Made by a program: the position numbers and the translations under genes
Shown: piece after piece, positions 1-9,023 of the stretch
Layout: every line of letters begins with the position of its first letter
Position numbering within the stretch: position 1 is the stretch's first letter
The notes under the pieces: model-generated
Seen by the model: the letters and a program-made list of their open reading frames with translations, nothing else
The model's database searches: none
What the model was told of the DNA's origin: nothing
Assembly: GCA_028712075.1 (NCBI GenBank)
Contig: JAQTQX010000008.1
Coordinates: 1-64,000, forward strand
DNA length: 64,000 nt
Direction: 5' to 3'
Source: Desulfuromonadaceae bacterium
Lineage (GTDB): Bacteria; Desulfobacterota; Desulfuromonadia; Geobacterales; Pseudopelobacteraceae

Positions 1-140
1 CCTTTTTTAGCACCAACAATCTTTTTTCTCGGACAACTCAGAATAAATACTCCTGACCCAAAAGGGACTCGTCTTCTAACATAACTCAGAAATTAATGTC
101 AAATAGAAAATGATCGGGACAGGAAAAATTATAATGCAAC

Positions 141-1376
141 TCAGTGAACAGCGCAGGAGATACATGGATCATAGCAGCGGATCAAAATTTCGGCAGCACT
201 TTTTATTTGATCGTAATCGGCACCATCCATCGTATTGACCAGCTCTAGCAACGTCCGAGCAATCGTCCTCTGGTTGATAGCGGTCGGAGTTATAATGTTC
301 GCAGCAGTGCAGATGCCGTGGCTATCAAATCTATAACGGTGAAGCAGCGACCCGCGTGGCGCCTCGACAATAGAGGCTCCCTCTCCCTTCGATATCACGA
401 TTTTTTTCGGCGGCTCATTTTTAAGGCCATCAGCACGCAGGTGCCCAATCAAAAGCAGCGCTCTCTCAACAGCCATCTTTAACTCAACCGCCCTGGCTTT
501 GAGTGACGATCTGATTGAAGTATCCGGGAAATACCGCGCATACTCAGGTGGCATTGCCACCATGAGTCGCGCCAACGGCCCAACCATACATGATGAATTC
601 CCGTCAAAGCGGCTGATTTTGGCATTGGTATGCGACTCAACCTGCTCATTCAGCCAGACAGCGGCTCTACTGGCTGGTATGTTCTGTCCGTCCGTGGTGA
701 TCAGGCAATCACCGAAGAGCGGTGGCCCGCCGCTGGCAGCGCAGCCAGTAGTACTTGCCAACGGCGGCAGTATTTCTTTACGGCCACATATATACTCAAT
801 GACGGCGGTCACATCATCACAAACCCCTGAAAGCTGTTCACTCAAACGATATAGTTGATCTGCGCCCGGCATGTTTCCCACCCCGCCAACCAGCAGGTTA
901 AACGGATGAATGGCGCGGCCACCGACTGTTTCCTGAATCAGGTTGCCCAGCTTCTTGATCCTCAACCCCACCTGTAATTTTTCCGGTGCATGAGCAGCCA
1001 ACTCGTGGAACCCGTTTACCCCCAGATAATCAGGCAGTACCAGACAAAATATATGCAGAGCATGGCTCTCGATCTGCCCCCCCTGCACCGCCAATTCACG
1101 CATAAATGTGGTCTTTTGTGATACGGTAACCCCCATCGCCTGCTCGACTGCCTGCAACGCCGCCACCTTATGCACAGTAGAACAGATGGAGCAGATCCGG
1201 CAGGCTATGTCAGCGATCTCATCGAAACGCCTGCCGACCAGCAATGCCTCGAATAGCCGGGGCGATTCGTACATATTCAGACGGGCATCGACCACCCGCT
1301 CATTATCACGGATCAGCTCAACGGAGCCATGCCCTTCGACTCTGGTCAGCATATTTATTGTCATTAGATTACTCAT
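141..1376 (-). CDS. hydA: NiFe hydrogenase large (alpha) subunit, group 3b/sulfhydrogenase-like
   Basis: Carries the NiFe active site that splits or forms hydrogen in a cytoplasmic NAD(P)-linked enzyme. An N-terminal RICSIC motif and a C-terminal DPCISC motif supply the four cysteine ligands of the metal site. The start is taken at the ATG that overlaps the end of the small-subunit gene by 4 bases (ATGA); upstream ATGs at 1394 and 1385 are possible. It is last of four translationally coupled genes in the order beta, gamma, delta, alpha, the set known from archaeal sulfhydrogenases. Oddity: the protein stops exactly at the final His of the DPCxxCxxH motif, so no C-terminal tail is left for a maturation protease. 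Family is clear; physiological direction and electron partner are inferred. Confidence 0.93.
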   Translation of the reverse strand: MSNLMTINMLTRVEGHGSVELIRDNERVVDARLNMYESPRLFEALLVGRRFDEIADIACRICSICSTVHKVAALQAVEQAMGVTVSQKTTFMRELAVQGGQIESHALHIFCLVLPDYLGVNGFHELAAHAPEKLQVGLRIKKLGNLIQETVGGRAIHPFNLLVGGVGNMPGADQLYRLSEQLSGVCDDVTAVIEYICGRKEILPPLASTTGCAASGGPPLFGDCLITTDGQNIPASRAAVWLNEQVESHTNAKISRFDGNSSCMVGPLARLMVAMPPEYARYFPDTSIRSSLKARAVELKMAVERALLLIGHLRADGLKNEPPKKIVISKGEGASIVEAPRGSLLHRYRFDSHGICTAANIITPTAINQRTIARTLLELVNTMDGADYDQIKSAAEILIRCYDPCISCAVH

Positions 1377-2116
1377 AGCAGCCATTCCGGACAAAAACGG
1401 CGCAACCGCCCACGTACAGCCAATCGATCAAATCCATGCCGGGCATAAACGTCGAAGGACTCTTCCAGATTGGTCTCCAATGCAGGCCCCCGGCACCCTT
1501 CGCACGGAACCGACAGGCTAGGGCACTTGGCCCCGCAGCCACCACTTGTCAATAAACCAAGGCAGATCTTGTTCTGCCCCAGCAGCAGACAGAGCTTTTC
1601 CCGCATGTTGCATTCAGTGCAGACCGGATAGTCAATAGCTTCAGGCAGCGCCCCCCGCAGCAGTCCTGCCAGCAGCCTGAGCAGCTCTGCCGTTTCCGGC
1701 GGACAGCCGACGATGCCTGCATCAACCTGCACCAAATCCTTCAGCGATTTGGGATCAAAAGTGGCATCGGCCACCGGATTTTGGCCATACACCAACTGTC
1801 GCAACTGTTCACGGTTTTCACCATTGCGGAGAGTCGCTATCCCCCCCCATACCGCACAGGTTCCAAGAGCAATCAAATAACGGCTTCTGGCACGCAACTC
1901 CAGCAACAGCTCCTTTTCGTGCGGCATTGAGAGACACCCCTCCACCATCGCCGCATCGTATTCTCCCGTCAACTCTGCCGGTGAACAGGCCAGCGGAAAG
2001 AAGCTGAATTCAAACCGTTCGACCAGCTCCGGCAGTTCATCCTCGCAATTAAGTAGTGACAACTGGCAGCCGGAACAGGCGGTCAATCCGGCTATGGCAA
2101 GGCGAATTTTCCTCAT
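1373..2116 (-). CDS. hydD: NiFe hydrogenase small (delta) subunit
   Basis: Electron-transfer subunit of the same hydrogenase, about 247 residues, related to the 20-kDa subunit of complex I. The N-terminal TACSGC (Cys14, Cys17), a GTCAVWGG segment and a GCPP motif are the usual ligands of the proximal 4Fe-4S cluster. A cysteine-rich second half (CTECN, GGCGAKC, CEGC) suggests two further clusters. The start chosen is an ATG overlapping the gamma-subunit stop by 4 bases; the open frame extends 36 codons further upstream inside the gamma gene, but that extension looks unlike the family. It works with the large subunit next to it and passes electrons to the beta and gamma subunits. Confidence 0.92.
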   Translation of the reverse strand: MRKIRLAIAGLTACSGCQLSLLNCEDELPELVERFEFSFFPLACSPAELTGEYDAAMVEGCLSMPHEKELLLELRARSRYLIALGTCAVWGGIATLRNGENREQLRQLVYGQNPVADATFDPKSLKDLVQVDAGIVGCPPETAELLRLLAGLLRGALPEAIDYPVCTECNMREKLCLLLGQNKICLGLLTSGGCGAKCPSLSVPCEGCRGPALETNLEESFDVYARHGFDRLAVRGRLRRFCPEWLL

Positions 2117-2949
2117 CCAAGCGCCCCCTCTATGCCGGCCAGTTGAGCACAACTGAATACCGGGCCATCGACGCAACAGAGATAGCGACCGACCGCGCAG
2201 TGTCCGCAGCGACCAACTCCGCATTTCATGCGCCGCTCCAGAGAGAGGTGAATCCGATCATCCGGCAGTGCCATCACCTGCAGAGCCGACACCAGATACG
2301 GATAGACAACCGGGGGGCCGCACACGGCAGCGAAAGTTCGACCAGGATCGATGGCAAGCTGATCCAGCAGCTCCGGCAACAGGACAATACGGCAACCAGG
2401 AACATTGGCAAGGCCGTGATCCGTACGATCCACCGCCAGGCTCAATGCAATTGCGCCCTGACGTTGCAACTCCAGCAGTTCGTCCAGAAAAAGGAGTGAT
2501 TCAGCATCCCGGGCGCCGTAGAGTACTGTTATCTTTCCATACCGCTTTCGCCTGGCAAGAAGAGTCAGCAGCAGCGAACGGAGCGGCGCCATCCCCAATC
2601 CTCCGGCTATCAGCACAAGATCCTGACCGTTATATGCAGACATCGGGAAACCCACACCAAAAGGCCCTCTCAGCGCAACCACGTTGCCGGCAGCTGATGT
2701 TTTAAGCGGTATGGTTACATGGCCGATGTGGCGGATGCAGAGCTCTATGCTGCCATCTTTTGTTGGATAGCCGCAGTACGATACTGGTATCTCGCCAACG
2801 CCCGGGAGGGAAAGCTCTAAAAACTGGCCAGCGAGAAACGAAGATGCTGCGAGGTTGCCTGGTTCTGTCTGGAGTGTGTACAGCGAGACATCCTGCGCAA
2901 GAGGCCGGATAGCGGAAATGACCGCCGACACCGGAATTGAGCTATTCAC
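2113..2949 (-). CDS. hydG: Hydrogenase gamma subunit, FAD/NAD(P)-binding diaphorase
   Basis: A ferredoxin-NADP reductase-type flavoprotein (about 278 residues) that should pass electrons between the hydrogenase iron-sulfur chain and NAD(P)H. An N-terminal beta-barrel FAD domain is followed by a nucleotide-binding domain with an IAGGLGMAPLRSLL loop. A C-terminal cysteine cluster (CGVGRCGHC then CC) is typical of the 2Fe-2S site in PyrK/HydG-like proteins. The start is GTG and overlaps the beta-subunit stop by 4 bases (GTGA). A dihydroorotate dehydrogenase electron-transfer subunit is the nearest alternative family, but the hydrogenase context decides against it. Confidence 0.9.
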   Translation of the reverse strand: MNSSIPVSAVISAIRPLAQDVSLYTLQTEPGNLAASSFLAGQFLELSLPGVGEIPVSYCGYPTKDGSIELCIRHIGHVTIPLKTSAAGNVVALRGPFGVGFPMSAYNGQDLVLIAGGLGMAPLRSLLLTLLARRKRYGKITVLYGARDAESLLFLDELLELQRQGAIALSLAVDRTDHGLANVPGCRIVLLPELLDQLAIDPGRTFAAVCGPPVVYPYLVSALQVMALPDDRIHLSLERRMKCGVGRCGHCAVGRYLCCVDGPVFSCAQLAGIEGALG

Positions 2950-3935
2950 TTGCCCCCCTTATCCAACTGTCCCGCCAGCTGACGAAGGTCAATACCTGTC
3001 GGGCATGCCACACGACAACGCCCACAGCCAACACACGAAACAACATCACGCAAGGGGCCAAAACCACCGTATTTGTGCCAATACCGGTAGCGGAATCGCT
3101 CGGCCCGGTCCTTCCGAAAACTCAATCCTCCCGCTACCTGTGCATGCCCTTTGAACAAACAGTTATCCCACTGCCGGACTCGCTCCGCTGAGCAGCCGTC
3201 CAAACCGCCGAACTCAAGCACATCAAAGCAGCTGCAGGTGGGACAGCAGACCGAGCATGCACCGCATCCCAGGCAGTGATCTGCACATTCCTGCCACTCT
3301 GGCCCTGTCGCCTCTGGCTCGGCAATTACCGGCACAGCATCGGTGGAGCCAAAAAAACGGCGGGTATCTTCCGGCACATCCATGGTGCACTCCTCAAGAA
3401 CACTCTGCATCCTTGCCAAAAGTTCATCTCCACAGGCAGACTCACTAGTTAAAATAAAACCACCGTCCACTGTATGAAGAAATAGATCTGAAAGTGCCTG
3501 TAGGGGGGAAGGTGAAGCGTGGCATGAGCAGAAGCGATCGGGGATGCAAGAGGAGCCGACAAGAATCAAACGGGCACGCCGGGCCGAATACAATGGGTCA
3601 GGGTCGTCACCAAGAAAAATTTTGTCAAGATAGTTGACACCTGCTAGGTCACAAGGGTGGACGCCGAAGAGAATAAGTGGCAAACCAGGCTCTGCAGGAA
3701 CCCGGTAACCTTCGTGATCCGTATAGGTGAGAATTCTCTCTCGCGGATAAAGCAGGTATTTCTTCGGGGGGAGCATGGTACGGGAAGCAGAAAGATCGGG
3801 GAGCACACCCCGGGTGAGTGATGCAAACCTCACCACGCCATCGGCACCACGCAACGGGCCGTGAACGGGTCCACGCTGTCGCAGCAGGTTCAGGAGCGCT
3901 TTCAGATTGCTGATTTCAAGAAACCGAGCCACCAT
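2946..3935 (-). CDS. hydB: Hydrogenase beta subunit, 4Fe-4S ferredoxin-like
   Basis: Iron-sulfur subunit of the hydrogenase, about 329 residues, of the type called sulfhydrogenase beta or anaerobic sulfite reductase A. Two ferredoxin-like cysteine sets are visible in the C-terminal third, CLGCGACSVCC followed by CSC, and CVGCGRCRVACP. It should carry electrons between the flavin subunit and the small subunit. The start chosen is the ATG at 3935, preceded by AGGTGG; the frame remains open to a GTG at 3962 that has no clear ribosome-binding site. It is the first gene of the four-gene hydrogenase set and begins about 36 bases after folD, so both may share a transcript. Confidence 0.88.
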   Translation of the reverse strand: MVARFLEISNLKALLNLLRQRGPVHGPLRGADGVVRFASLTRGVLPDLSASRTMLPPKKYLLYPRERILTYTDHEGYRVPAEPGLPLILFGVHPCDLAGVNYLDKIFLGDDPDPLYSARRARLILVGSSCIPDRFCSCHASPSPLQALSDLFLHTVDGGFILTSESACGDELLARMQSVLEECTMDVPEDTRRFFGSTDAVPVIAEPEATGPEWQECADHCLGCGACSVCCPTCSCFDVLEFGGLDGCSAERVRQWDNCLFKGHAQVAGGLSFRKDRAERFRYRYWHKYGGFGPLRDVVSCVGCGRCRVACPTGIDLRQLAGQLDKGGK

Positions 3936-3971
3936 AGTAGCCACCTGGGGCTGAAGCAACACGGAGCGGAA

Positions 3972-4844
3972 TTACATCAGTTCAAAATTATTCTGATACG
4001 CCATCAGGGTATTCACCATCAACGCTGCTACAGTCATTCTCCCGACACCGCCAGGCACCGGGGTAATCCAGGAGCATTTGGGGCTCACTCGCTCAAAATC
4101 AACATCGCCGACGATTTTGCCGTTTTCAAGACGGTTGATGCCGACATCAATCATGACAACACCCCCTTTCACCATATCCTCGGTTACAAACCCGGGGATT
4201 CCTACCGCCACAACGATGATGTCCGCACGCCGCGTTTCATCCAGCAGGAGTTCCCGGGGTGTCTCGATATGGGTAAGAGTGACCGTAGCATTTCCGATTT
4301 CAAAATCGTTTGAAAGCATGATTGAGATCGGTTTGCCGACAATGTTGGAGCGGCCGATAACGACGCAATGTTTTCCTTTGATCGGAATTTCGTAAAATTG
4401 CAGCAGCTTGCAAATTCCGTACGCTGTCGCCGGTCTGAAGGCTTTCTGCCCGAGAGTCATCCGACCGAAATTGGTCGGATGAAAACCGTCGATATCTTTT
4501 TCCGGATCAATCGCGTTGATTATGTTCTGAGGATTAATATGCTTTGGCACCGGCAGCTGAACGATCAGGCCGTCTGTCGCCGGGTTGGCATTGATCTCGG
4601 CAATCTTCGCCAGCAGCTCAGATTCGGTAATACTTTCCGGAAAACGGTGCAAGGCACTCTCGAACCCGGCACTTTCACACGACTTTATTTTCGATTTGAC
4701 ATACGACTCACTGGGGGCATGCTCTCCGACCAATATTACCGTCATGTGCGGCTTGCGCAGACCTGAATCAACATAACCGGCAACATGCCGGGATATACCG
4801 GCCACCAGACTTTCGGCGCATATTTTTCCATCCAGTAACTTCAT
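3972..4844 (-). CDS. folD: Bifunctional methylenetetrahydrofolate dehydrogenase/cyclohydrolase
   Basis: Interconverts 5,10-methylene-, methenyl- and 10-formyl-tetrahydrofolate in the cytoplasm. The 290-residue length fits FolD. The Tyr/Lys motif YVKSK, the QLPVP loop and DGFHPTN carry the Tyr, Lys, Gln and Asp expected from the E. coli enzyme, and GRSNIVGKP is the dinucleotide-binding loop. Two usually invariant motifs differ: PCTP reads PATA, and GGVGPMT reads GGVGRMT. This may be a divergent clade or a second FolD; nothing suggests loss of activity. It lies between a parvulin gene and the hydrogenase operon, all on one strand. Confidence 0.92.
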   Translation of the reverse strand: MKLLDGKICAESLVAGISRHVAGYVDSGLRKPHMTVILVGEHAPSESYVKSKIKSCESAGFESALHRFPESITESELLAKIAEINANPATDGLIVQLPVPKHINPQNIINAIDPEKDIDGFHPTNFGRMTLGQKAFRPATAYGICKLLQFYEIPIKGKHCVVIGRSNIVGKPISIMLSNDFEIGNATVTLTHIETPRELLLDETRRADIIVVAVGIPGFVTEDMVKGGVVMIDVGINRLENGKIVGDVDFERVSPKCSWITPVPGGVGRMTVAALMVNTLMAYQNNFELM

Positions 4845-4864
4845 GGCAGCGGTTCCTTCAGCTA

Positions 4865-5146
4865 TTATTCCGTACGTGAGGTAACTTCAATCAGGTGATA
4901 GCCGAACTGCGTCTGCACCGGTCCGAGGACTGTGCCGACCTCTCCACTGAACACAACGGTATCAAATTCCTTTACCATCTGGCCCGGGCCGAACTCTCCC
5001 AGACTACCGCCATCCCGGCCGGACGGGCACTGAGAGTGTTCACGGGCACACGCCGCAAAATCTTCTCCCGCTTCTATTTTTGTTTTCAACACTTCACATG
5101 CTTCCTTGGTACCTACCAGAATGTGGCGGGCTGATGCTCTGGCCAT
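4865..5146 (-). CDS. Small parvulin-type peptidyl-prolyl isomerase
   Basis: A single-domain rotamase of 93 residues, like cytoplasmic PpiC/Par10. It begins directly with the ARHILV strand and carries the [16 protein letters not shown] segment and the closing FGYHLIEV strand of the fold. There is no signal peptide or membrane anchor, so it should act in the cytoplasm. AAGGAG sits 7 bases before the ATG. It is 20 bases upstream of folD on the same strand. A product that accelerates proline isomerisation is a family inference; substrates cannot be told. Confidence 0.9.
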   Translation of the reverse strand: MARASARHILVGTKEACEVLKTKIEAGEDFAACAREHSQCPSGRDGGSLGEFGPGQMVKEFDTVVFSGEVGTVLGPVQTQFGYHLIEVTSRTE

Positions 5147-5251
5147 ATCTGACTCCTTCTTCCGTAAATATATTGACTGTCAACGATAACTACTTTTTGA
5201 CACTAATGCTGGAATTAGTCAATACGGCAATCGGGGTGACCGAGCAGTCTC

Positions 5252-6238
5252 TCATTGTATTTCGAGAGCGGGCTCACCAAGCGCAGCCAGCTGTTCCCGC
5301 AGTTCCAGAATGTGTTCGCCCCAGTAGCGGGTGGTGTTAAACCAGAAAAATGTGTGCGGAAACAGCGGGTCCTGCCAGCGTCTCGCCAGCCAGGCGCTGT
5401 AATGGAGCATGCGCAGGGTGCGCAACGGTTCGATCAGGCGCAGTTCGCGAGGATCAAAATCACAGAATTCCCGATACCCCTCCAGCAGTGAATCGAGTTG
5501 CGCCAACTGCCGGGAACGCTCACCGGAAAACATCATCCAGAGGTCCTGTACCGCAGGCGCCATGCGGGCATCATCAAAATCAACAAAGTGCGGGGCGTTA
5601 TCGCGCCAGAGAATATTACCGGCATGGCAATCCCCGTGGGTGCGGATAATGCGGAGCGGACCGACCTCGGCAAGTACGGCATCGATAGCCTCCAGCAGCT
5701 GCCCTGTTACTGCAACATAACTGGCCCGATATTCATCCGGAATAAACTGTTCTTCGATCAGACGGACACTATTGGTACCAAAAGTTTGCCGGTCGAGCGC
5801 CGGGCGGGACACAAATGGTTTCACCGCACCGATGCCGTGAATTCTGCCCAGCAATCGTCCAAGTATCTTCAGATTGCCAAGATTATCGAATTCCGGCGCA
5901 TGCCCACCCTGGCGTGGATACAGGGCAAAGTGAAAGCCACCGTACTCCTGCAGACTTTTCCCGCCAGATTTTTTTAGCGGAGCAACAACAGGAAGTTCCT
6001 GTTCGACAAGTTCAAAACAAAAGTCATGCTCTTCAAGTATCTGTTCGACACTCCAGCGATCCGGTCGGTAGAATTTGGCAATCAGCGGTTGAGCATCTTC
6101 CAAACCAATCTGATACACACGATTCTCGTAACTGTTAAGCGCAAAAACCCGGCGGTCACAGATGAATCCCTGACTTTCAACAGCGTCCATTACATGGTCA
6201 GGTGTAAGGCGAGAAAACGGATAATTGCTGTGGCTCAT
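5252..6238 (-). CDS. srkA: SrkA/YihE-type stress response Ser/Thr kinase
   Basis: An aminoglycoside-phosphotransferase-fold kinase of 328 residues resembling E. coli SrkA (YihE). The catalytic loop HGDCHAGNILW and the metal-binding FVDFDDA motif are intact, and the N-terminal LNSYENRVYQIG segment matches the nucleotide-binding region of this family. In E. coli the protein counters stress-induced death signalling; its role here is inferred from the family only. It stands alone: the parvulin gene lies 105 bases beyond its end and rsgA is divergent, with a 160-base spacer between the two starts. Confidence 0.88.
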   Translation of the reverse strand: MSHSNYPFSRLTPDHVMDAVESQGFICDRRVFALNSYENRVYQIGLEDAQPLIAKFYRPDRWSVEQILEEHDFCFELVEQELPVVAPLKKSGGKSLQEYGGFHFALYPRQGGHAPEFDNLGNLKILGRLLGRIHGIGAVKPFVSRPALDRQTFGTNSVRLIEEQFIPDEYRASYVAVTGQLLEAIDAVLAEVGPLRIIRTHGDCHAGNILWRDNAPHFVDFDDARMAPAVQDLWMMFSGERSRQLAQLDSLLEGYREFCDFDPRELRLIEPLRTLRMLHYSAWLARRWQDPLFPHTFFWFNTTRYWGEHILELREQLAALGEPALEIQ

Positions 6239-6398
6239 ATATATTCCTGTGATACAGCGGTGGTAATTCTGCAGATAGTATGGCCCGATTTACCCGGCTG
6301 TGCTAGGTTATTGCACATTTGTATGCTAGATTTATTCCCAGCTGTCAACCCGGTTACTCTTTCGGGATATTTCACTCAGGAAATCGGAACAATGCCCA

Positions 6399-7298
6399 AT
6401 GAGCAGTTTTACCCCTAACGGCCTGATTGTCGCCCATCACGGCATCTCGGTCGAGGTGTTTTTTGAGAACAGCCAGCGCAGAATGGTGCGCGTCAAACGG
6501 AATTCCGGGCATGTTGTCGGAGATAACGTCACCGTTACCGGCGAGGTTTTAAAGCGGTTGCCGCGCAGAACCGAGCTGCAACGGCGTGATGCCCGGGGAG
6601 GAATTCATCTGGTGGCGGCAAACCTTGACGTTCTCGGTATTGTTGTTGCTCCGCAATCACCGGGCGGCTTCATCGACCGGGCAATTGTTGCCGCACGGTC
6701 AGCCAAACTCCTGCCGTTCCTGGTGGTGAACAAGTGTGATCTTGACGGCACGGCAGAATTGTTGGCTGAGATGAATCGCGTGTATGGCCGATCACTGCCG
6801 ATATTCGCCATCAGCGCCAAAAAACAGAGCGGGCTTGACCGATTGGTAAAATTTTTGAGCGAAGGGCATCGCGGCGCTTTCGTCGGCACAACCGGAGTCG
6901 GTAAAAGTTCCCTGCTCAACGCCCTCTGCCCTAACATAGACCTTAAAGTCGGGAGCGTTAGTGACTACAAGAGTATGGGGCGGCACACCACAACCGTTTC
7001 CACTCTCCACGCTCTTTCAGGCGGTGGCGAACTGGTAGACACCCCCGGTTTCCGTGATTTCGGACTGGTCGATATCTCCATCGAAGAGCTCGCCGAATTT
7101 TTCCCCGGTTTTGAAGACCATCAGGAGGCCCCATGCAAATTTCGCAACTGCCGACACCATTCGGAGCCGGGCTGTGCCGTGCTGTCGCTTGTCGAACAGG
7201 GTAGAATTCCGCTGGAGAGGTATGATACCTACATGGAAATTCTTGGTGAGGTAGAAAAGCTTCGGGCTGCGGCACGCAGCAAAGAGTGGAAAAATTAG
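6399..7298 (+). CDS. rsgA: Ribosome small-subunit maturation GTPase RsgA
   Basis: Circularly permuted GTPase that checks late assembly of the 30S subunit. The order of motifs is the permuted one: an N-terminal OB fold, then NKCD (G4), then GTTGVGKSS (G1 P-loop), then DTPGFRDFG (G3). The C-terminal zinc site is seen as CKFRNCRHHSEPGC. The length of 299 residues is normal. A short reading frame starting at 6392 overlaps its first codons in another frame and looks accidental. The pyrophosphatase gene follows 30 bases later on the same strand, and the srkA-like gene is divergent. Confidence 0.95.
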   Translation: MSSFTPNGLIVAHHGISVEVFFENSQRRMVRVKRNSGHVVGDNVTVTGEVLKRLPRRTELQRRDARGGIHLVAANLDVLGIVVAPQSPGGFIDRAIVAARSAKLLPFLVVNKCDLDGTAELLAEMNRVYGRSLPIFAISAKKQSGLDRLVKFLSEGHRGAFVGTTGVGKSSLLNALCPNIDLKVGSVSDYKSMGRHTTTVSTLHALSGGGELVDTPGFRDFGLVDISIEELAEFFPGFEDHQEAPCKFRNCRHHSEPGCAVLSLVEQGRIPLERYDTYMEILGEVEKLRAAARSKEWKN

Positions 7299-7328
7299 CC
7301 ATATCAATCCAACTGTAGCGAGAGTGTC

Positions 7329-8975
7329 ATGAGCAAAATTACCTACGTTATCGGCCACCGAAATCCTGATACCGATTCAATCGCTTCGGCCATCAGCTAT
7401 GCTGCTTTGAAGCAGCGCCTTGGCGACTGCAGCGTTACTGCAGCCATGGCAGGCGCCCCCAACCCGCAGACCCGCTATATTCTTGACCGTCTCGAAATTC
7501 CGGATCCGGTTTTTCTCGCCGATGTGCACCCGAAAGTGCGTGACACACTGAAACGGCAGCCGGTAACGATCAACCGGCAGGCATCAGCGTATGAAGCACT
7601 GGAGCTGTTCAACAAGAGCGGTGTCCGGGTTTTGCCGGTAATTGATGGGGAGCAGAAACCCTGCGGTGTTCTGTCACTGTTGCGACTTTCAGAAAGCTAT
7701 CTGCTCCCGAGCCAGGACAAACTCCGCCATGTGACCACCACACTGCAATGCCTGGCTAAAACGCTTGCCGGGTCTTTTGAATGCGGAACCGGAGATGACA
7801 CCACTGTTACGCTTAACCTGTTCATCGGAGCAATGCGGGAGGAGTCTTTCAGCAGCAGGATTGATGGCTATGCTCCTCACGATCTGCTGATTATGACCGG
7901 AAACCGGCGCTCAATCCATGTGGCAGCGATCGAGCGTGGTGTGCGTGTGTTGGTGATAACCGGCGGCCACCAGCTGGAAGATGACGTCCGTGAATTGGCA
8001 CAGAAACAGGGCATTGCCGTGCTGCTCACCCCTCACGACACAGCCACTGCCACGTGGCTGGCGCGCCTCTCAACACCGGTTTCCATCCTTGCCGAACGGC
8101 AATTTACCGAAATCGGCGTTGACAAGTCGCTGGCTGAACTCCGTCAGAAACTGCTCGGCAGCAATGTCTCGGCGGTCCTCGCCCTTGAAGGGGACGGGAC
8201 GCTGGCAGGTGTGGCAACCAAATCATCCCTGTTGGCACCACTCCCCTACAAGCTGATACTGATGGATCATAACGAACTCGGGCAGGCGGTGCCTGGCGCC
8301 GAACTGGTAGAAATTGACGAGGTAATCGACCATCACAAGCTGGGCAACAGTCATTCAAATGCGCCGATTTCCTTTACCACGTCACCGGTCGGCAGCACCT
8401 GCACCCTGGTGGCCAGGCGCTATCGTGAGTGCAACATCACGCCGGAGCAAAGGATCGCCGCGCTGCTGCTGGCCGGTATTTTGTCAGATACCGTTATTCT
8501 CAAGTCACCGACAACAACGATTGCCGATCAGCAGACAGTCGCCTGGCTGGAAGGGCTCTCAGGGCTGACAGCCGCTGATTTTGGCCGTGATATATTTACT
8601 GCCAGCAGCTCTCTGAGAAATTACGGCTCCGCTGAAAAGGTCGTTGCTGCCGACTTCAAGCTTTTTACTCATGAAAAATTCAGCATCGGTCTCGGCCAGG
8701 TTGAGGTAATCGGTTTTGACGAATTCTATGGTATGAAAGAAGACCTGCTGGCCGCTCTGGCTGAGATAAAACGCCGTGATCAGCTCTTCATCGCCGGGCT
8801 GATGGTGACCGACATTACAAGCGAGACCACTCTGTTTCTGGTTGAGGGGCATACCCGTATCGCTCATGTCATGGAATATCCGCAACTGGAGCCGCATCTG
8901 TACGAGTTGAAGAACGTCATGTCTCGGAAGAAGCAAATGGTGCCGCACCTGCTGAAAATTCTGGGTAAAGTGTGA
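7329..8975 (+). CDS. ppaC: Manganese-dependent (family II) inorganic pyrophosphatase with CBS and DRTGG domains
   Basis: Hydrolyses pyrophosphate to phosphate. The DHH-family catalytic core is split: GHRNPDTDSIASA opens the protein, and the DHNE and DHHKLGN motifs come after residue 310. Between them lie about 240 residues that look like a CBS motif, a DRTGG domain and a second CBS motif. The 548-residue length matches the regulated CBS-PPases rather than the roughly 310-residue plain form. In that family adenine nucleotides bind the CBS region and tune activity; that this holds here is inference. It follows rsgA closely and is convergent with metH across a 48-base gap. Confidence 0.92.
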   Translation: MSKITYVIGHRNPDTDSIASAISYAALKQRLGDCSVTAAMAGAPNPQTRYILDRLEIPDPVFLADVHPKVRDTLKRQPVTINRQASAYEALELFNKSGVRVLPVIDGEQKPCGVLSLLRLSESYLLPSQDKLRHVTTTLQCLAKTLAGSFECGTGDDTTVTLNLFIGAMREESFSSRIDGYAPHDLLIMTGNRRSIHVAAIERGVRVLVITGGHQLEDDVRELAQKQGIAVLLTPHDTATATWLARLSTPVSILAERQFTEIGVDKSLAELRQKLLGSNVSAVLALEGDGTLAGVATKSSLLAPLPYKLILMDHNELGQAVPGAELVEIDEVIDHHKLGNSHSNAPISFTTSPVGSTCTLVARRYRECNITPEQRIAALLLAGILSDTVILKSPTTTIADQQTVAWLEGLSGLTAADFGRDIFTASSSLRNYGSAEKVVAADFKLFTHEKFSIGLGQVEVIGFDEFYGMKEDLLAALAEIKRRDQLFIAGLMVTDITSETTLFLVEGHTRIAHVMEYPQLEPHLYELKNVMSRKKQMVPHLLKILGKV

Positions 8976-9023
8976 TGCAGACGCTGCAAAAATGCCGGCA
9001 TGCAAGACGAGATTGAGTGCCGG

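Noticed and set aside
1-140. Possible gene or terminator at the left edge
   Set aside because: AT-rich sequence with two short T runs but no stem before them, and only an antisense frame of about 34 codons.
499-858. Plus-strand open frames opposite the hydrogenase large-subunit gene
   Set aside because: They are antisense shadows of a clear gene with metal-site motifs.
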